In this document: one piece after another, positions 13,685 to 24,231 of the stretch
Layout: each line of letters starts with the position of its first letter
How positions within the stretch are numbered: position 1 is the stretch's first letter
From: Streptomyces sp. AA1529
Lineage (GTDB): Bacteria > Actinomycetota > Actinomycetes > Streptomycetales > Streptomycetaceae
Assembly (NCBI RefSeq): GCF_000280905.1
Contig: NZ_ALAP01000022.1
Span: forward strand, 1 to 34,527
Reading direction: 5' to 3'
DNA: 34,527 nt
The notes under the pieces: model-generated
What the model was told of the DNA's origin: nothing
Databases searched by the model: none
What the model saw: the letters and a program-made list of their open reading frames with translations, nothing else
Translations under genes and position numbers: made by a program

Positions 13685-14395
13685 CTATGGGCGTCGTCGG
13701 CACTGCAAGAAAAGCTGAATCTCGGGAGGTACGTCCGTGCTCGCAGGAGCGTACGCGCGTGCGTCCTCTCCCACGACATCGAATCCCGCGTCCTGGACGA
13801 CCCCGCGCAGTTCGTCCCGCAGATAGCCGGATACCCGGATCGAGTTGCCCAGGAACGGGATCGCGAAATCGTTCACGTCCGCCTCCACCATCCCCAGCAC
13901 CAGCGGGCCCTCGCCGCGCAGTTGCCGGTGCAGGGCGCGCAGCGCGAACGGGATCTCGTCGCGGGGCAGCATCAGCAGCGAGAAGAAGGCGGCGACGCCG
14001 TCGAACGGGCCCAGGCCCGAGGACTCCAGCGCTGCCACGTCCAGCTTGTGGCAGTCGCTCTCGGGCACGTTGTCCCGGCACAGCTTCAGCATCGAGGACG
14101 ACAGATCGATCCCGACGACCGAGTGTCCCGCGTCGGTGAGCTGGCGTGCCGTCGGCAGACCGGTGCCGCAGCCCACGTCCAGCACCCGGGACCCGGGCGG
14201 CAACTGGTCCGCCAGCCAGGCACCGCTGTCGAGCTGGCCGTCCTTGTGCGGAAAAGCCTCCTCGTAGCGGTCCCCTATGGCGTCGAACGCCTCGGGCTGC
14301 CCGGATCTGTCGATGCTCATCCGGGCGAATCCGTCATATACCCCGAAGTCTTCCCCGGGCATCCCGCCGGCCTCGAAACCCGCAGAGCTGCTCAC
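13685..14395 (-). CDS. Class I SAM-dependent methyltransferase
   Basis: 236 residues from GTG 14395, chosen because AGGAAGGAG lies seven bases upstream. Motif I is VLDVGCGTGLPTARQL, acidic end of beta2 is GIDLSSSML, motif II region is KLDVAALE followed by FDGVAAFFSLLMLPRDE. The C-terminal part (LVLGMVEADVNDFAIPFLGN, then SGYLRDELRGVVQDAGF) is typical of small-molecule methyltransferases. The substrate is unknown. It stands alone, about 50 bp from the SpoIIE-type gene start in the same direction. Confidence 0.9.
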   Translation of the reverse strand: MSSSAGFEAGGMPGEDFGVYDGFARMSIDRSGQPEAFDAIGDRYEEAFPHKDGQLDSGAWLADQLPPGSRVLDVGCGTGLPTARQLTDAGHSVVGIDLSSSMLKLCRDNVPESDCHKLDVAALESSGLGPFDGVAAFFSLLMLPRDEIPFALRALHRQLRGEGPLVLGMVEADVNDFAIPFLGNSIRVSGYLRDELRGVVQDAGFDVVGEDARAYAPASTDVPPEIQLFLQCRRRP

Positions 14396-14504
14396 GGCTG
14401 GGCTCCTTCCTGGCTGCCGGTCAAGTCCCCGGGGGGTGAGGGGAGTTGTTGTGCAGCGGTACTGTTTACGGACGTTGATCCTACGTTTGCAGTATGGGGG
14501 CGCA

Positions 14505-15197
14505 TCAAGGGGCATCGGGAGCCCGGTACCCGGACGCGTTCCGCGGCGGCCGGTCCCAGTCCTCCGGCAACCCCGGCACCGGCCAGGCAGGATCGGGCCG
14601 CCAGTGCTCCCAGCCGTCCGCGAACGGCGAGCCCCAGGACCGCACCGCCTCGACCGCGCGCCGCCCCGCCGCGCGGACCCGCTCGGCCTGCGCCGCGTCC
14701 AGCAGCCCGGCGCGCTGCGCCTCGGCGAACTCGTCCTCGTCCCGCCACTCCCAGCGGCCGTCCGGGCTCACCTCCAGGTCCAGGAAGTGGTCCTCGGAGT
14801 CCACCCCGCCCGGCCAGCGCAGCAGCGGCTCCTCGAGGTTGACGTAGAAGTTCTTGAACCGCCAGCCGTCCGCCCAGAAGAGCCACACCGACCACGGCTC
14901 ACCCGGGCGCGCCAGCTTCAGCACACCCGTTCCGAACCAGGGGGTGAAGGCGGCCCTGCGCGGCTTGGTGTAGCGGGTGGCCAGCGGCTCGTGGTGCACG
15001 GGCGTGCCGTCGGCCATCTCGGGCCGTACGCACTGCGTGCCGGGTGCCAGCCAGACCGCCAGCAGCTCCGCCGTGTCCCGGACGACGGTGACAGGCCGGC
15101 AGATGTGGGGATGCGTGGCGCCGTTGGCGCGGTACCGCCACAGGATCCTGGTGCCTGTGGGCCACCGCTGCCGGTGCGCCGTCTGTTCCGCTGTCAT
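14505..15197 (-). CDS. DUF402 protein (FomD-like nucleotide phosphatase family)
   Basis: 230 residues. The DUF402 core runs from about 35 to 200: VTVVRDTAELLAVWLAPGTQ, WSVWLFWADGWRFKNFYVNL, DSEDHFLDLEVSPDGRWEWR, DEDEFAEAQRAGLLDAAQAE. The conserved Asp/Glu pairs in DSEDHFLDL and the DEDE cluster are the likely metal ligands. Members such as FomD and SA1684 hydrolyse nucleoside phosphates or CMP-phosphonates; the substrate here is unknown. ATG 15197, with no competing conserved start. Monocistronic by spacing. Confidence 0.85.
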   Translation of the reverse strand: MTAEQTAHRQRWPTGTRILWRYRANGATHPHICRPVTVVRDTAELLAVWLAPGTQCVRPEMADGTPVHHEPLATRYTKPRRAAFTPWFGTGVLKLARPGEPWSVWLFWADGWRFKNFYVNLEEPLLRWPGGVDSEDHFLDLEVSPDGRWEWRDEDEFAEAQRAGLLDAAQAERVRAAGRRAVEAVRSWGSPFADGWEHWRPDPAWPVPGLPEDWDRPPRNASGYRAPDAP

Positions 15198-15366
15198 GAC
15201 GGGATCTTAGATGTGCGGCCCGTCGGACCGCCGTGAGCTGCGCCGCAGCGCGCCGGGCGCTGTCCCGGCCCGGTCCTGTCCGGTCCCCGGGCGGGTGTGC
15301 CACGCAGGCGCGCGGCGCACCGGGCCCGGGGCCTCTGCCCGCCCCTCCCGTGGCAGCGCGCCCGGC

Positions 15367-16788
15367 TCAGGGGTGCGTCATCTCCAGCACGTCCAGCGCG
15401 GCGTCCAGTTGCTCCAGCGTCAGCTCGCCGCGCTCCACATGGCCCGCGGCCAGCACCGCCTCGCGGATGGTGCACTCCTCGGCCAGGGCCCGCTTGGCCA
15501 CGGCCGCCGCGTTCTCGTAGCCGATGTACCTGTTCAGCGGGGTGACGACCGAGGGCGAGGACTCGGCGAACTCCCGCGCACGGCGGGTGTTCGCGGTGAT
15601 GCCGTCCACCGTGCGGTCGGCCAGCAGCCGGGCGGCGTTGGACAGCAGCCGGATCGACTCCAGCAGGTTCTTGGCCATCACGGGCAGCATCACGTTCAGC
15701 TCGAAATTGCCCGCGGCCCCGGCCGCCGCCACCGTCGCGTCGTTCCCGGTGACCTGCGCCGCCACCATCAGCACCGCCTCGGGGACGACCGGGTTGACCT
15801 TGCCCGGCATGATCGACGAGCCGGGCTGCAGGTCGGGCAGGGCGATCTCGGCCAGACCGGTGCGCGGTCCCGAGGCCATCCAGCGCAGATCGTTGCAGAT
15901 CTTGGTCAGCCCCACGGCGACGGTCCGCAGCTGTCCGGAGGTCTCCACCAGCGCGTCCCGCGCGCCCTGCGCCTCGAAGTGGTTCCGCGCCTCGGTCAGC
16001 GGCAGCCCGGTGGCCCCGGCCACCTCCTCGATGACGGCGGCCGCGAAGCCCGGCGGAGTGTTGATCCCGGTGCCCACGGCCGTGCCGCCGAGTGGCAGTT
16101 CGGCCAGCCGGGGGAGCGCGGCCCGCAGCCGTTCCACGCCGTACCGCAGCTGCGCCGCGTAGCCGCCGAACTCCTGGCCCAGCGTCACCGGGGTGGCGTC
16201 CATCAGGTGGGTGCGCCCCGACTTGACCACGTCCGCGAACTCCCCGGCCTTCGCCTCCAGCGAGCCGGCCAGGTGTTCCAGCGCCGGGACCAGGTCGGCG
16301 GTCACCGCCGCGGTGGCGGCGATGTGGATCGACGAGGGGAACACGTCGTTCGACGACTGGCTGGCGTTGACATGGTCGTTCGGGTGCACGGAGGCCGCCT
16401 GGGAACCCGCGGCGGTCAGCCGCTCGGTCGCCAGGGTCGCCAGCACCTCGTTCATGTTCATGTTCGACGAGGTGCCCGAACCGGTCTGGAAGACGTCGAC
16501 CGGGAAGTGGTCGTCCCAGCGGCCCTCGGCGACCTCCTCGGCCGCGGCCCGCACCGCCTCGGCCCGCTCCTCGTCCAGCACCCCGAGCCGGGCGTTGACC
16601 ACGGCGGCCGCCGCCTTGACGCGGGCCAGCGCCTGGATGTGAGCGCGCTCCAGCCGCTGCCCGCTGACGGGGAAGTTCTCCACGGCGCGCTGCGTCTGCG
16701 CACGCCACTTGGCGTCCGCGGGGACCCGCACCTCTCCCATCGAGTCGTGCTCGACCCGGTACTCGGCGCTGTCCGTGCTGTCGGTCAT
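15367..16788 (-). CDS. fumC: Class II fumarate hydratase
   Basis: 473 residues. Converts fumarate to L-malate in the TCA cycle; oxygen-stable, iron-free homotetramer. Signature [10 protein letters not shown] at 323-332; other conserved blocks [13 protein letters not shown] (103-115), [17 protein letters not shown] (135-151), and [17 protein letters not shown] (190-206). ATG 16788 is preferred over upstream in-frame starts because GGGAGGTG stands eight bases before it. A class I fumarase lies 0.5 kb to the right, also leftward, with a VOC gene between. Confidence 0.97.
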   Translation of the reverse strand: MTDSTDSAEYRVEHDSMGEVRVPADAKWRAQTQRAVENFPVSGQRLERAHIQALARVKAAAAVVNARLGVLDEERAEAVRAAAEEVAEGRWDDHFPVDVFQTGSGTSSNMNMNEVLATLATERLTAAGSQAASVHPNDHVNASQSSNDVFPSSIHIAATAAVTADLVPALEHLAGSLEAKAGEFADVVKSGRTHLMDATPVTLGQEFGGYAAQLRYGVERLRAALPRLAELPLGGTAVGTGINTPPGFAAAVIEEVAGATGLPLTEARNHFEAQGARDALVETSGQLRTVAVGLTKICNDLRWMASGPRTGLAEIALPDLQPGSSIMPGKVNPVVPEAVLMVAAQVTGNDATVAAAGAAGNFELNVMLPVMAKNLLESIRLLSNAARLLADRTVDGITANTRRAREFAESSPSVVTPLNRYIGYENAAAVAKRALAEECTIREAVLAAGHVERGELTLEQLDAALDVLEMTHP

Positions 16789-16864
16789 CGTGCGCACACC
16801 TCCCTGCTCCTCAGCACTCCTCAGCATCTCGCATCCCGGCCGCATTCCTGGCTAGGGTCCGGGC

Positions 16865-17233
16865 ATGACGAGTCGTATCTCGGTGCTGTGCATCGATGCC
16901 CTGGAACCCCGGGTCGTGGCGGACTTCTGGTGCCGGGTGCTGGACTGGCGGATCAGGGAGGAGGCCGAGGGCGGCATCACCATCGGGCCGTCGGACCCGG
17001 CGGCGCCGGGCATCGACGTCTTCCCCGTCCCGGAGCGCAAGACGCTCAAGAACCGCCTCCACCTGGATCTGCGGGCCGACGGCAGCACCACCGAGGAGGA
17101 ACTGCGGCGTCTCCTGGAACTGGGCGCCACCCGGGTGGACGTCGGCCAGTCACCGGACGTCACCTGGACGGTGCTCGCCGACCCGGAGGGCAACGAGTTC
17201 TGCCTGCTGCGCCGGACCGTCCAGGACCTGTGA
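16865..17233 (+). CDS. VOC-superfamily (glyoxalase-like) protein
   Basis: 122 residues, one VOC module: DALEPRVVADFWCRVLDWRI at the start, GIDVFPVPERKTLKNRLHLD in the middle, and VLADPEGNEFCLLRR at the end. These mark the beta-alpha-beta-beta-beta repeats of glyoxalase/dioxygenase folds. Potential metal ligands H65 (RLHLD) and E114 (GNEF) are visible; the N-terminal ligand is not obvious, so catalysis is uncertain. It lies between and opposite to two fumarase genes. Confidence 0.88.
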   Translation: MTSRISVLCIDALEPRVVADFWCRVLDWRIREEAEGGITIGPSDPAAPGIDVFPVPERKTLKNRLHLDLRADGSTTEEELRRLLELGATRVDVGQSPDVTWTVLADPEGNEFCLLRRTVQDL

Positions 17234-17239
17234 CGCGCT

Positions 17240-17274
17240 GACCCCGGGTCCTGCCGGGTGCCGGGCCCGGGGTC
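17240..17274. terminator. Hairpin between VOC and class I fumarase genes
   Basis: GACCCCGGG (17240-17248) pairs with CCCGGGGTC (17266-17274). Convergent genes flank it. Confidence 0.65.
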
Positions 17275-17294
17275 CGGCCGGTCGGCCCGGGTGC

Positions 17295-17322
17295 GGGGCG
17301 CGGCCGGGTGCCGCCGCGCCCC
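17295..17322. terminator. Second hairpin in the convergent gap
   Basis: Perfect 9-bp stem GGGGCGCGG / CCGCGCCCC with a 10-nt loop, ten bases before the fumarase stop; likely serves leftward transcripts. Confidence 0.65.
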
Positions 17323-17332
17323 GGACGAGGCC

Positions 17333-19033
<1,701 letters not shown>

Positions 19034-19159
19034 ACGGGGACTCTTCCTCTCACACTTACGGCTCTCGACGATGGGAGCGCGTCTCACAGCGTAGAACCCG
19101 GGTGCCAGGAGTCGCTGCGGGGGTAGTCGCGATCTATCGCGTCTGGGTACGCTGCCCCT

Positions 19160-19948
19160 GTGACTGAAGACTCTTCCCGCACCTCGCTCCAGAAGCAGCA
19201 GTCCGCCGAGCGCTCCCCGGAGCCCGCCGCGGCGGCGGCCCCGACGCCGGCCCCCGCTGTGGAGCCCGGCGGGGTGCGCGCCTCGGACGCCGACCGGGAC
19301 CGGGTCGCGGACATCCTCCGCGAGGCCCTCGCGGAGGGCCGGCTGGACGCGGAGGAGCACGGCGAGCGGATCGAGGCGGTCTACGGGGCCAAGACGGTGG
19401 GCGAACTGGAGCCTCTCGTGCGCGATCTCCCCGCGGGCCACTCGGGCGCGTCCGGCGGGGGGCCCGGCGGTGCGGGGACGCACGGGGGCGGCCAGCGGTC
19501 CTACGGCACCGCGTTCGCGAACTTCTCGGCCTCCCACACCTCCGTCCCGTCCGCGCCCGGCAACTGCTCCAAGGAGAACCTGGTCGCCGTCTTCAGCGGC
19601 GCCGGGCGCAAGGGGCGCTGGCGGGTCCCGCGGAAGATCAACGCCTTCGCCTGCTTCGGCGGGATCGAGATCGACCTCACCGAGGCACTGTTCGAGCACC
19701 CGCACGTGCAGATCAACGCCACTGCGATCTTCGGGGGAATCGAGATCAGGGTCCCGGAGAACGTCACCCTGCAGCAGAAGGGCGCCGGGATCTTCGGCGG
19801 TTTCGACGTCCGCGTCAACGACTCCGCGGATCCGGACGCGCCGACCGTGCTGGTCGAGGGCGTGGCGATTTTCGGCGGTGTGGACGCCAAGCCGAAGCGC
19901 GGCCGCCTCATCCAGAACCTGCGCGACCGGCTGCGCAAGGAGCTCTGA
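19160..19948 (+). CDS. DUF1707 protein with cell-wall-active-antibiotic-response-like C-terminus
   Basis: 262 residues from GTG 19160. After a Pro/Ala-rich start, DUF1707 is clear at about 40-95: [51 protein letters not shown] Gly-rich linker leads to a beta-helical-looking half with a repeating AIFGG-type motif ([39 protein letters not shown]), like the LiaF/DUF2154 family linked to envelope stress. No membrane segment is visible, so it is probably cytosolic or peripheral. Function unknown. A terminator follows. Confidence 0.88.
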   Translation: MTEDSSRTSLQKQQSAERSPEPAAAAAPTPAPAVEPGGVRASDADRDRVADILREALAEGRLDAEEHGERIEAVYGAKTVGELEPLVRDLPAGHSGASGGGPGGAGTHGGGQRSYGTAFANFSASHTSVPSAPGNCSKENLVAVFSGAGRKGRWRVPRKINAFACFGGIEIDLTEALFEHPHVQINATAIFGGIEIRVPENVTLQQKGAGIFGGFDVRVNDSADPDAPTVLVEGVAIFGGVDAKPKRGRLIQNLRDRLRKEL

Positions 19949-19970
19949 ACGAGCGGGGCGCATGGGGCGT

Positions 19971-19998
19971 CCAGCGTGCGCCGGGGAGCGCACGCTGG
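19971..19998 (+). terminator. Terminator after the DUF1707 gene
   Basis: Perfect 10-bp stem CCAGCGTGCG / CGCACGCTGG with an 8-nt loop, 23 bp after the stop. Confidence 0.8.
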
Positions 19999-20183
19999 GG
20001 CGCGTATCAGACGACACGCAATGCATACCGGCACGTACAGCGGGTAGGGCTCGGGCATCGTCTTGCGTACGGCGAGAGTCTGCGAGCCGGTCCCGAGGGG
20101 CCCGCGGGGGAGCAGTGGACTGCCGTACGCCGCAAGACGGGTGAAGGGGAAACAAACCTCCGTCGTCGCGTCAGGAGCAGACC

Positions 20184-20552
20184 GTGCTGCACACGCCGCA
20201 TCAGTCCCTGCAGGCCGCCGCCACCGTCCCCGCACAGCGAACGCCTGAGCGAGACGACCAAGCGGGCCCCTGGCACGCTGACGCCGTCTGCCGCCGGGAC
20301 GAGGCGGGTCTCTTCTTCGCCCCCTCCAAAGAGCCCACCGCCGCCCGGCTCTCCCGTGAACAGGCCGCCAAGCGCGTCTGCTCGGGCTGCCCCGTCCTGG
20401 TCGAGTGCCGCGAGCACGCCCTGGTGATGCCCGAGCCGTACGGCGTCTGGGGCGGCCTCACCGCCGCGGAGCGCCGCGTCGTCCTCTCCCGCCGCCGCCG
20501 CGCCGCGAAGTCCGCCGCGGGGCAGCCGGCGGAGGTCTCCCGCATCGCCTAG
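20184..20552 (+). CDS. wblI: WhiB-family iron-sulfur regulator
   Basis: 122 residues from GTG 20184, with CAGGAG seven bases upstream. The four cluster cysteines are C36, C66, C69 and C75 (CRRDEAGLFF and CSGCPVLVEC), followed by the beta-turn GVWGGL (87-92) and a basic tail SRRRRAAKS. Wbl proteins bind a [4Fe-4S] cluster and act with the principal sigma factor in development, antibiotic control or redox response. The symbol rests on synteny with S. coelicolor wblI, between the DUF1707 gene and glpX, recalled from memory. A 235-bp leader upstream probably holds its promoter. Confidence 0.93.
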   Translation: MLHTPHQSLQAAATVPAQRTPERDDQAGPWHADAVCRRDEAGLFFAPSKEPTAARLSREQAAKRVCSGCPVLVECREHALVMPEPYGVWGGLTAAERRVVLSRRRRAAKSAAGQPAEVSRIA

Positions 20553-20621
20553 CCGCACCGGGCCGGCCCCGACTCCGAGCCCGACCGCGACCCCGACGCC
20601 GATCCCGAGCCTCGCCCCGCT

Positions 20622-20647
20622 GCCCCTCTCCGCCGCTGGAGAGGGGC
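20622..20647. terminator. Terminator between the whiB-like gene and glpX
   Basis: Perfect 10-bp stem GCCCCTCTCC / GGAGAGGGGC with a GCCGCT loop. The rest of the 320-bp convergent gap (20553-20872) shows nothing gene-like. Confidence 0.85.
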
Positions 20648-20872
20648 TCCTTCCGGAGAACTGCCCCTGGGCGGGGCCGCCGGTGCCCGGTGCCGCGACA
20701 GGGGCCGGCCGCCGTCCGGTGCCGGGTGGAGAGCCGGCCGCCGTCCGATCGTCCGCGGGTGCGGCTCACCGGGCGCCCGCTCCCGGCTTCCTGCGAGCGG
20801 GCGGGGCGCGTCACCCGGTGACCCGCGCTCCCCGCGCCGCGCCCCGTCGGCGCTCCGGGCCCGGGGCAGCCC

Positions 20873-21907
20873 TCAGCGGGCGCGGTCGAAGTCGACGGCG
20901 CTGTAGGCGCGCAGCTTCGAGAGCCGGTGCACGGAGTCGATCTGGCGGATGGTGCCCGACTTCGACCGCATCACCAGCGACTGGGTGTAGGCGCGCTCGC
21001 CCCGGTAGTGCACACCCCGCAGCAGGTCGCCGTCGGTGATACCGGTGGCGACGAAGAACACGTTCTCACCGCTGACCAGGTCGTCGGTGAGCAGCACCTG
21101 GTCCAGATCGTGGCCCGCGTCGAGAGCGCGCTGCCGCTCCTCGTCGTCCTTGGGCCACAGTTTGCCCTGTATCGTCCCGCCGAGGCACTTGATCGCGCAG
21201 GCCGCGATGATGCCCTCCGGGGTGCCGCCGACCCCGAGCAGCAGGTCGACGCCGGTCTCCTCGCGCACCGTCATCACGGCACCCGCCACATCGCCGTCCG
21301 AGATGAACTTGATCCGGGCGCCCGCCTCGCGGATCTCCTTGACCAGGCCCTCGTGCCGCGGCCGGTCGAGCACGACGACGGTCACGTCCTCCACGCCGCA
21401 GCCCTTGGCCTTGGCGATCCGGCGGATGTTCACCGCGGGCGGTGCGGTGATGTCCACGAACTCCGCCGCCTCGGGCCCGGTGACCAACTTGTCCATGTAG
21501 AAGACCGCGCTCGGGTCGAACATCGAGCCCCGCTCGGCCACGGCCAGCACCGAGACCGCGTTGCCCATGCCCTTGGCGGTGAGCGTCGTGCCGTCGACCG
21601 GGTCGACGGCCACATCGCACTCGGCGCCGGTGCCGTCGCCGACACGCTCCCCGTTGTAGAGCATCGGGGCCTCGTCCTTCTCGCCCTCGCCGATCACCAC
21701 CACGCCGTTCATGGAGACCGTGGAGACGAGCGTGCGCATCGCCTTGACGGCCGCACCGTCCGCACCGTTCTTGTCGCCCTTGCCGACCCAGCGCCCCGAC
21801 GCCATCGCCCCCGCCTCGGTGACCCGCACCAACTCCAGTGCCAGGTTGCGGTCAGGTGCCTCCGGGCTGACTTCGAGCGGGGAGGGCAGGTGGTGGTGTT
21901 CGGTCAT
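20873..21907 (-). CDS. glpX: Class II fructose-1,6-bisphosphatase
   Basis: 344 residues. Hydrolyses fructose-1,6-bisphosphate in gluconeogenesis; the main FBPase type in actinobacteria. Metal and substrate motifs: [27 protein letters not shown], and [10 protein letters not shown] with [17 protein letters not shown] 21907 is preceded by AAAGGTG at seven bases; an upstream ATG at 21946 in frame lacks such a site. The enzyme is lithium-sensitive in related organisms. Divergent from the DUF4245 gene. Confidence 0.97.
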   Translation of the reverse strand: MTEHHHLPSPLEVSPEAPDRNLALELVRVTEAGAMASGRWVGKGDKNGADGAAVKAMRTLVSTVSMNGVVVIGEGEKDEAPMLYNGERVGDGTGAECDVAVDPVDGTTLTAKGMGNAVSVLAVAERGSMFDPSAVFYMDKLVTGPEAAEFVDITAPPAVNIRRIAKAKGCGVEDVTVVVLDRPRHEGLVKEIREAGARIKFISDGDVAGAVMTVREETGVDLLLGVGGTPEGIIAACAIKCLGGTIQGKLWPKDDEERQRALDAGHDLDQVLLTDDLVSGENVFFVATGITDGDLLRGVHYRGERAYTQSLVMRSKSGTIRQIDSVHRLSKLRAYSAVDFDRAR

Positions 21908-22133
21908 CGGAACACACCTTTCTGTACGGCGACACTGGACGGCCACTGCGGCGACGTGAGCTGTGCCGATTCGGCGAGGGTGGGCAGGATTTTACCCGTA
22001 CGCCACAGACTGAGCAGGGGCGCCCACGGATGAGCGGCCGGGGCGGGGTGTGCTCGCGGCCACCGGCCGGGCACGGCACCCGCTGCGCGCCCCCTCGCGT
22101 GGGCCGCCGACCGGCATAAGGGACGATGGGGGC

Positions 22134-22727
22134 GTGGCAGCAGACAAGAAACGTGGCGCCCAGGCCGTGCGCGACATGGTCATCTCACTGGTAGTGATCA
22201 TTCTCGCCGCCGGGGTCGTCTACCTGTTCGTCCCGCACGACGACAAGAAGGACCCGGTCAAGCCCGTCGGCTACCGGGTCGAGTTGGCGTCCGCACGGCG
22301 CGCGGCGCCGTACCCGGTCGCCGCACCGCACGGACTGTCCGACCGGTGGCGCGCCACCTCCGTCCGCTACAAGGCGGACAGCCCGCTGGGATCGGCCTGG
22401 CACCTGGGCTTCATGACGCCGGACAACGAGTACGCCGCCGTCGAGCAGAGCGACGAGGAGCGGCCCGCGCGGTTCGTCGACGACGTCACCCAGGGCGCGG
22501 AGAAGACGGCGAAGAAGCAGCGCGTCGCGGGCGCGGAGTGGACCCGCTACCGCGGCCCCAAATACGACGCGCTGGTGCGCACCGCCGAGGACGGCAAGTC
22601 GGTGACGGTGGTCACGGGTACGGCGGACTTCCAGCAGCTGGGCGAGCTGGCCGGAGCGCTCCGCGCCGAGTCGCACGAACCCGCCGACAGCCCGTCCGCG
22701 TCGTCCTCCGCCGAGCAGGCTGGATAG
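22134..22727 (+). CDS. DUF4245 membrane-anchored protein
   Basis: 197 residues from GTG 22134. A cytoplasmic basic start (AADKKRGAQAVRD) is followed by one membrane segment MVISLVVIILAAGVVYLFV and an extracytoplasmic domain of the DUF4245 family: VGYRVELASARRAAPYPV, GLSDRWRATSVRYKAD, AWHLGFMTPDNEYAAVEQSD, and GAEWTRYRGPKYDALVRT. The last ~20 residues are Ser/Ala-rich. Function unknown; the family is confined to actinobacteria and is often next to glpX, as here. Confidence 0.88.
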   Translation: MAADKKRGAQAVRDMVISLVVIILAAGVVYLFVPHDDKKDPVKPVGYRVELASARRAAPYPVAAPHGLSDRWRATSVRYKADSPLGSAWHLGFMTPDNEYAAVEQSDEERPARFVDDVTQGAEKTAKKQRVAGAEWTRYRGPKYDALVRTAEDGKSVTVVTGTADFQQLGELAGALRAESHEPADSPSASSSAEQAG

Positions 22728-22830
22728 CACCCGGCGCGGTGCGCCCGGGGGCGGGCGGACGCCGTCCGGCCCGGCGGACCGCCGAGGGGCGGACGACGGA
22801 CCGCCGGCGTCGCCCCGGCGGAAAGGGAAG

Positions 22831-22862
22831 CCCCCCGCGCGAGGGGGGGTACGCGCGGGGGG
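22831..22862. terminator. Terminator between DUF4245 and nitroreductase genes
   Basis: Perfect 11-bp stem CCCCCCGCGCG / CGCGCGGGGGG with a 10-nt loop, in a convergent gap. Confidence 0.85.
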
Positions 22863-22943
22863 CGGTTCAGAGGACGCCGACCGCGAAACGGGATCAGCGC
22901 CGGACGCGGTGCCGCGCAGGGCGGCGCCGCACGGGACGGTGGC

Positions 22944-23537
22944 TCAGAGAGCGGTCACCACGTCGTCGTAGGAGAGCCGGGGCGAGCGCGGGGCGAACGC
23001 GTCGGGGCCCGGCTTACCGATGTTGGCGACCAGCAGGACGCGCTGCCGGCCGTCGCCGAAGAACTCCTTGTCGACGCCCTCGTGGTCGAAGCCGGTCATC
23101 GGACCGACCGCGAGTCCCGCGGACCGCACGCCGAGGATGAAGTATCCGGCCTGGAGCGCGGCATTGAGGGCACCCGCGCTCTCCCGTGCGCTCTCCTCGG
23201 CGAACACCGCGTCCTTGATGTGCGGGGCGTGCGGGAAGAGCTCGGGCAGCCGCTCGTGGAAGTCCAGGTCGTAGGAGAGGACCACGGTCAGCGGCGCCTT
23301 GCGGGTCTTGGGCACATTGCCCTCGGCCATGTGCGCCAGCAGCCGCTCGCGGGACTCGGAGGAGCGCAGCAGGGTGAGGCGCAGCGGCGACTGGTTGAAG
23401 GCCGTGGGGCCGTACTTCACCAGGTCGTAGATCGCCTGGACCTGCTCCTCGGTGACCGGTTCGTCCGTGAAGGTGTTGGCGGTGCGGGCCTCACGGAAGA
23501 GGAGGTCCTGGGCTGCGGGGTCGAGGGCGAGTGCCAT
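22944..23537 (-). CDS. Nitroreductase-family oxidoreductase (malonic semialdehyde reductase-like)
   Basis: 197 residues from ATG 23537; a longer frame to 23597 lacks conservation. FMN-dependent fold: ARTANTFTDEPVTEEQVQAI, KYGPTAFNQSPLRLTLLRS (FMN and quinone site), ALQAGYFILGVRSAGLAVGP, VLLVANIGKPG. Overall pattern fits the RutE/HadB branch, which reduces malonic semialdehyde or small quinones. Upstream lie an A+T-rich promoter region and a palindrome typical of a regulator site, but no divergent regulator gene is present. Confidence 0.88.
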   Translation of the reverse strand: MALALDPAAQDLLFREARTANTFTDEPVTEEQVQAIYDLVKYGPTAFNQSPLRLTLLRSSESRERLLAHMAEGNVPKTRKAPLTVVLSYDLDFHERLPELFPHAPHIKDAVFAEESARESAGALNAALQAGYFILGVRSAGLAVGPMTGFDHEGVDKEFFGDGRQRVLLVANIGKPGPDAFAPRSPRLSYDDVVTAL

Positions 23538-23583
23538 GGGGTGGTGCCTTGCCTTTGCGTACGACGTTCGGGGTGCAGAGACA

Positions 23584-23598
23584 AGTGTAACCAACACT
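23584..23598. promoter_or_regulatory. Palindromic operator upstream of the nitroreductase gene
   Basis: AGTGT-AACCA-ACACT in an A+T-rich stretch (23584-23618), 47 bp upstream of the start; resembles sites of MarR/HxlR-type repressors. Confidence 0.5.
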
Positions 23599-23622
23599 AG
23601 TTAAAGCTTGAACAATACTGCC

Positions 23623-23671
23623 GGTGGGCTGCCGCCGGTGGGCTTCTGCTGGTGGGCTGCCGCCGGTGGGC
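23623..23671. repeat. 28-bp tandem repeat, about 1.8 copies
   Basis: A 21-bp block starting GGTGGGCTGCCGCCGG is identical at 23623-23643 and 23651-23671, period 28. Nothing gene-like lies between here and xseB. Confidence 0.75.
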
Positions 23672-23774
23672 CGTCGGTGGGTGCGGGGCCGCCTCGGGCG
23701 CCGGTCGGGCCCCGGCCCTCGGCGCCGGTTCTGCTTCCGGGAAGTGCCCCTGCCGAGCACTCTGTGGCCCTTTT

Positions 23775-23896
23775 CACCGCCCGGGGCTCACCGCCCGGGG
23801 CTCACCGCCCGGGGCTCACCGCCCGGGGCTCACCGCCCGGGGCTCACCCGCCCGGGGCTCACCGCCCGGGGCTCACCGCCCGGGGCTCACCGCCCG
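23775..23896. repeat. 14-bp tandem repeat, eight full copies and a partial ninth
   Basis: Unit CACCGCCCGGGGCT. Copies begin at 23775, 23789, 23803, 23817, 23831, 23845 (15 bp, one extra C), 23860 and 23874, with a partial copy from 23888. Each unit holds the palindrome CCCGGG. The xseB stop codon lies in the junction of the last copies. Confidence 0.95.
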
Positions 23897-24222
23897 TCCT
23901 CCTCCGCGTCCCCGTCCTCTTCCTCTTCTTCCTCTTCCTCTTCCTCTTCCAGCACCGCGTCCAGCCGGGCCCGGGCCCCTTCCAGCCAGGCGCGGCAGAT
24001 CCCCGCCAGCTCCTCGCCGCGCTCCCACAGCGCCAGCGACTCCTCCAGCGTCGAGCCGCCGGACTCCAGCCGCTGCACGACCTCGACCAGCTCGGCCCGC
24101 GCCTGCTCGTAGCTGAGCGCGTCGGCCGAGGCCAGCTCGGCCTGGGACGCGCCTGCCGCACCGTCCGCCGCGGCACCCGCCGGGCCGCTCGCTGCGGCCT
24201 GACCTTCCGTATCCGTCGTCAT
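23887..24222 (-). CDS. xseB: Exonuclease VII small subunit
   Basis: 111 residues, against about 80 for the family. XseB binds XseA to form the enzyme that degrades single-stranded DNA to oligonucleotides. The conserved core (about 37-90) is SYEQARAELVEVVQRLESGG, STLEESLALWERGEELAGIC, then a helix. The extra length is an Ala/Gly-rich N-terminus and a C-terminal tail with eleven consecutive Glu followed by DGDAEEDGR, encoded by a CTTCCT-type microsatellite. The stop falls in the first unit of a 14-bp tandem repeat (reading leftward). It lies 9 bp after the xseA stop, in one operon. Confidence 0.93.
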   Translation of the reverse strand: MTTDTEGQAAASGPAGAAADGAAGASQAELASADALSYEQARAELVEVVQRLESGGSTLEESLALWERGEELAGICRAWLEGARARLDAVLEEEEEEEEEEEDGDAEEDGR

Positions 24223-24231
24223 ACGGCCAGC

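Noticed and set aside
13343..14842. Long rightward open frames opposite the SpoIIE-type, methyltransferase and DUF402 genes
   Set aside because: Antisense shadows with no recognisable domains; the opposite strand has complete families.
19034..20155. Upstream extension of the class I fumarase frame
   Set aside because: It reads antisense through the DUF1707 gene; the family start and ribosome-binding site are at 19033.
23775..23896. CRISPR-like array
   Set aside because: Units are contiguous with no spacers and far too short; it is a simple tandem repeat. No other array and no cas gene are present.
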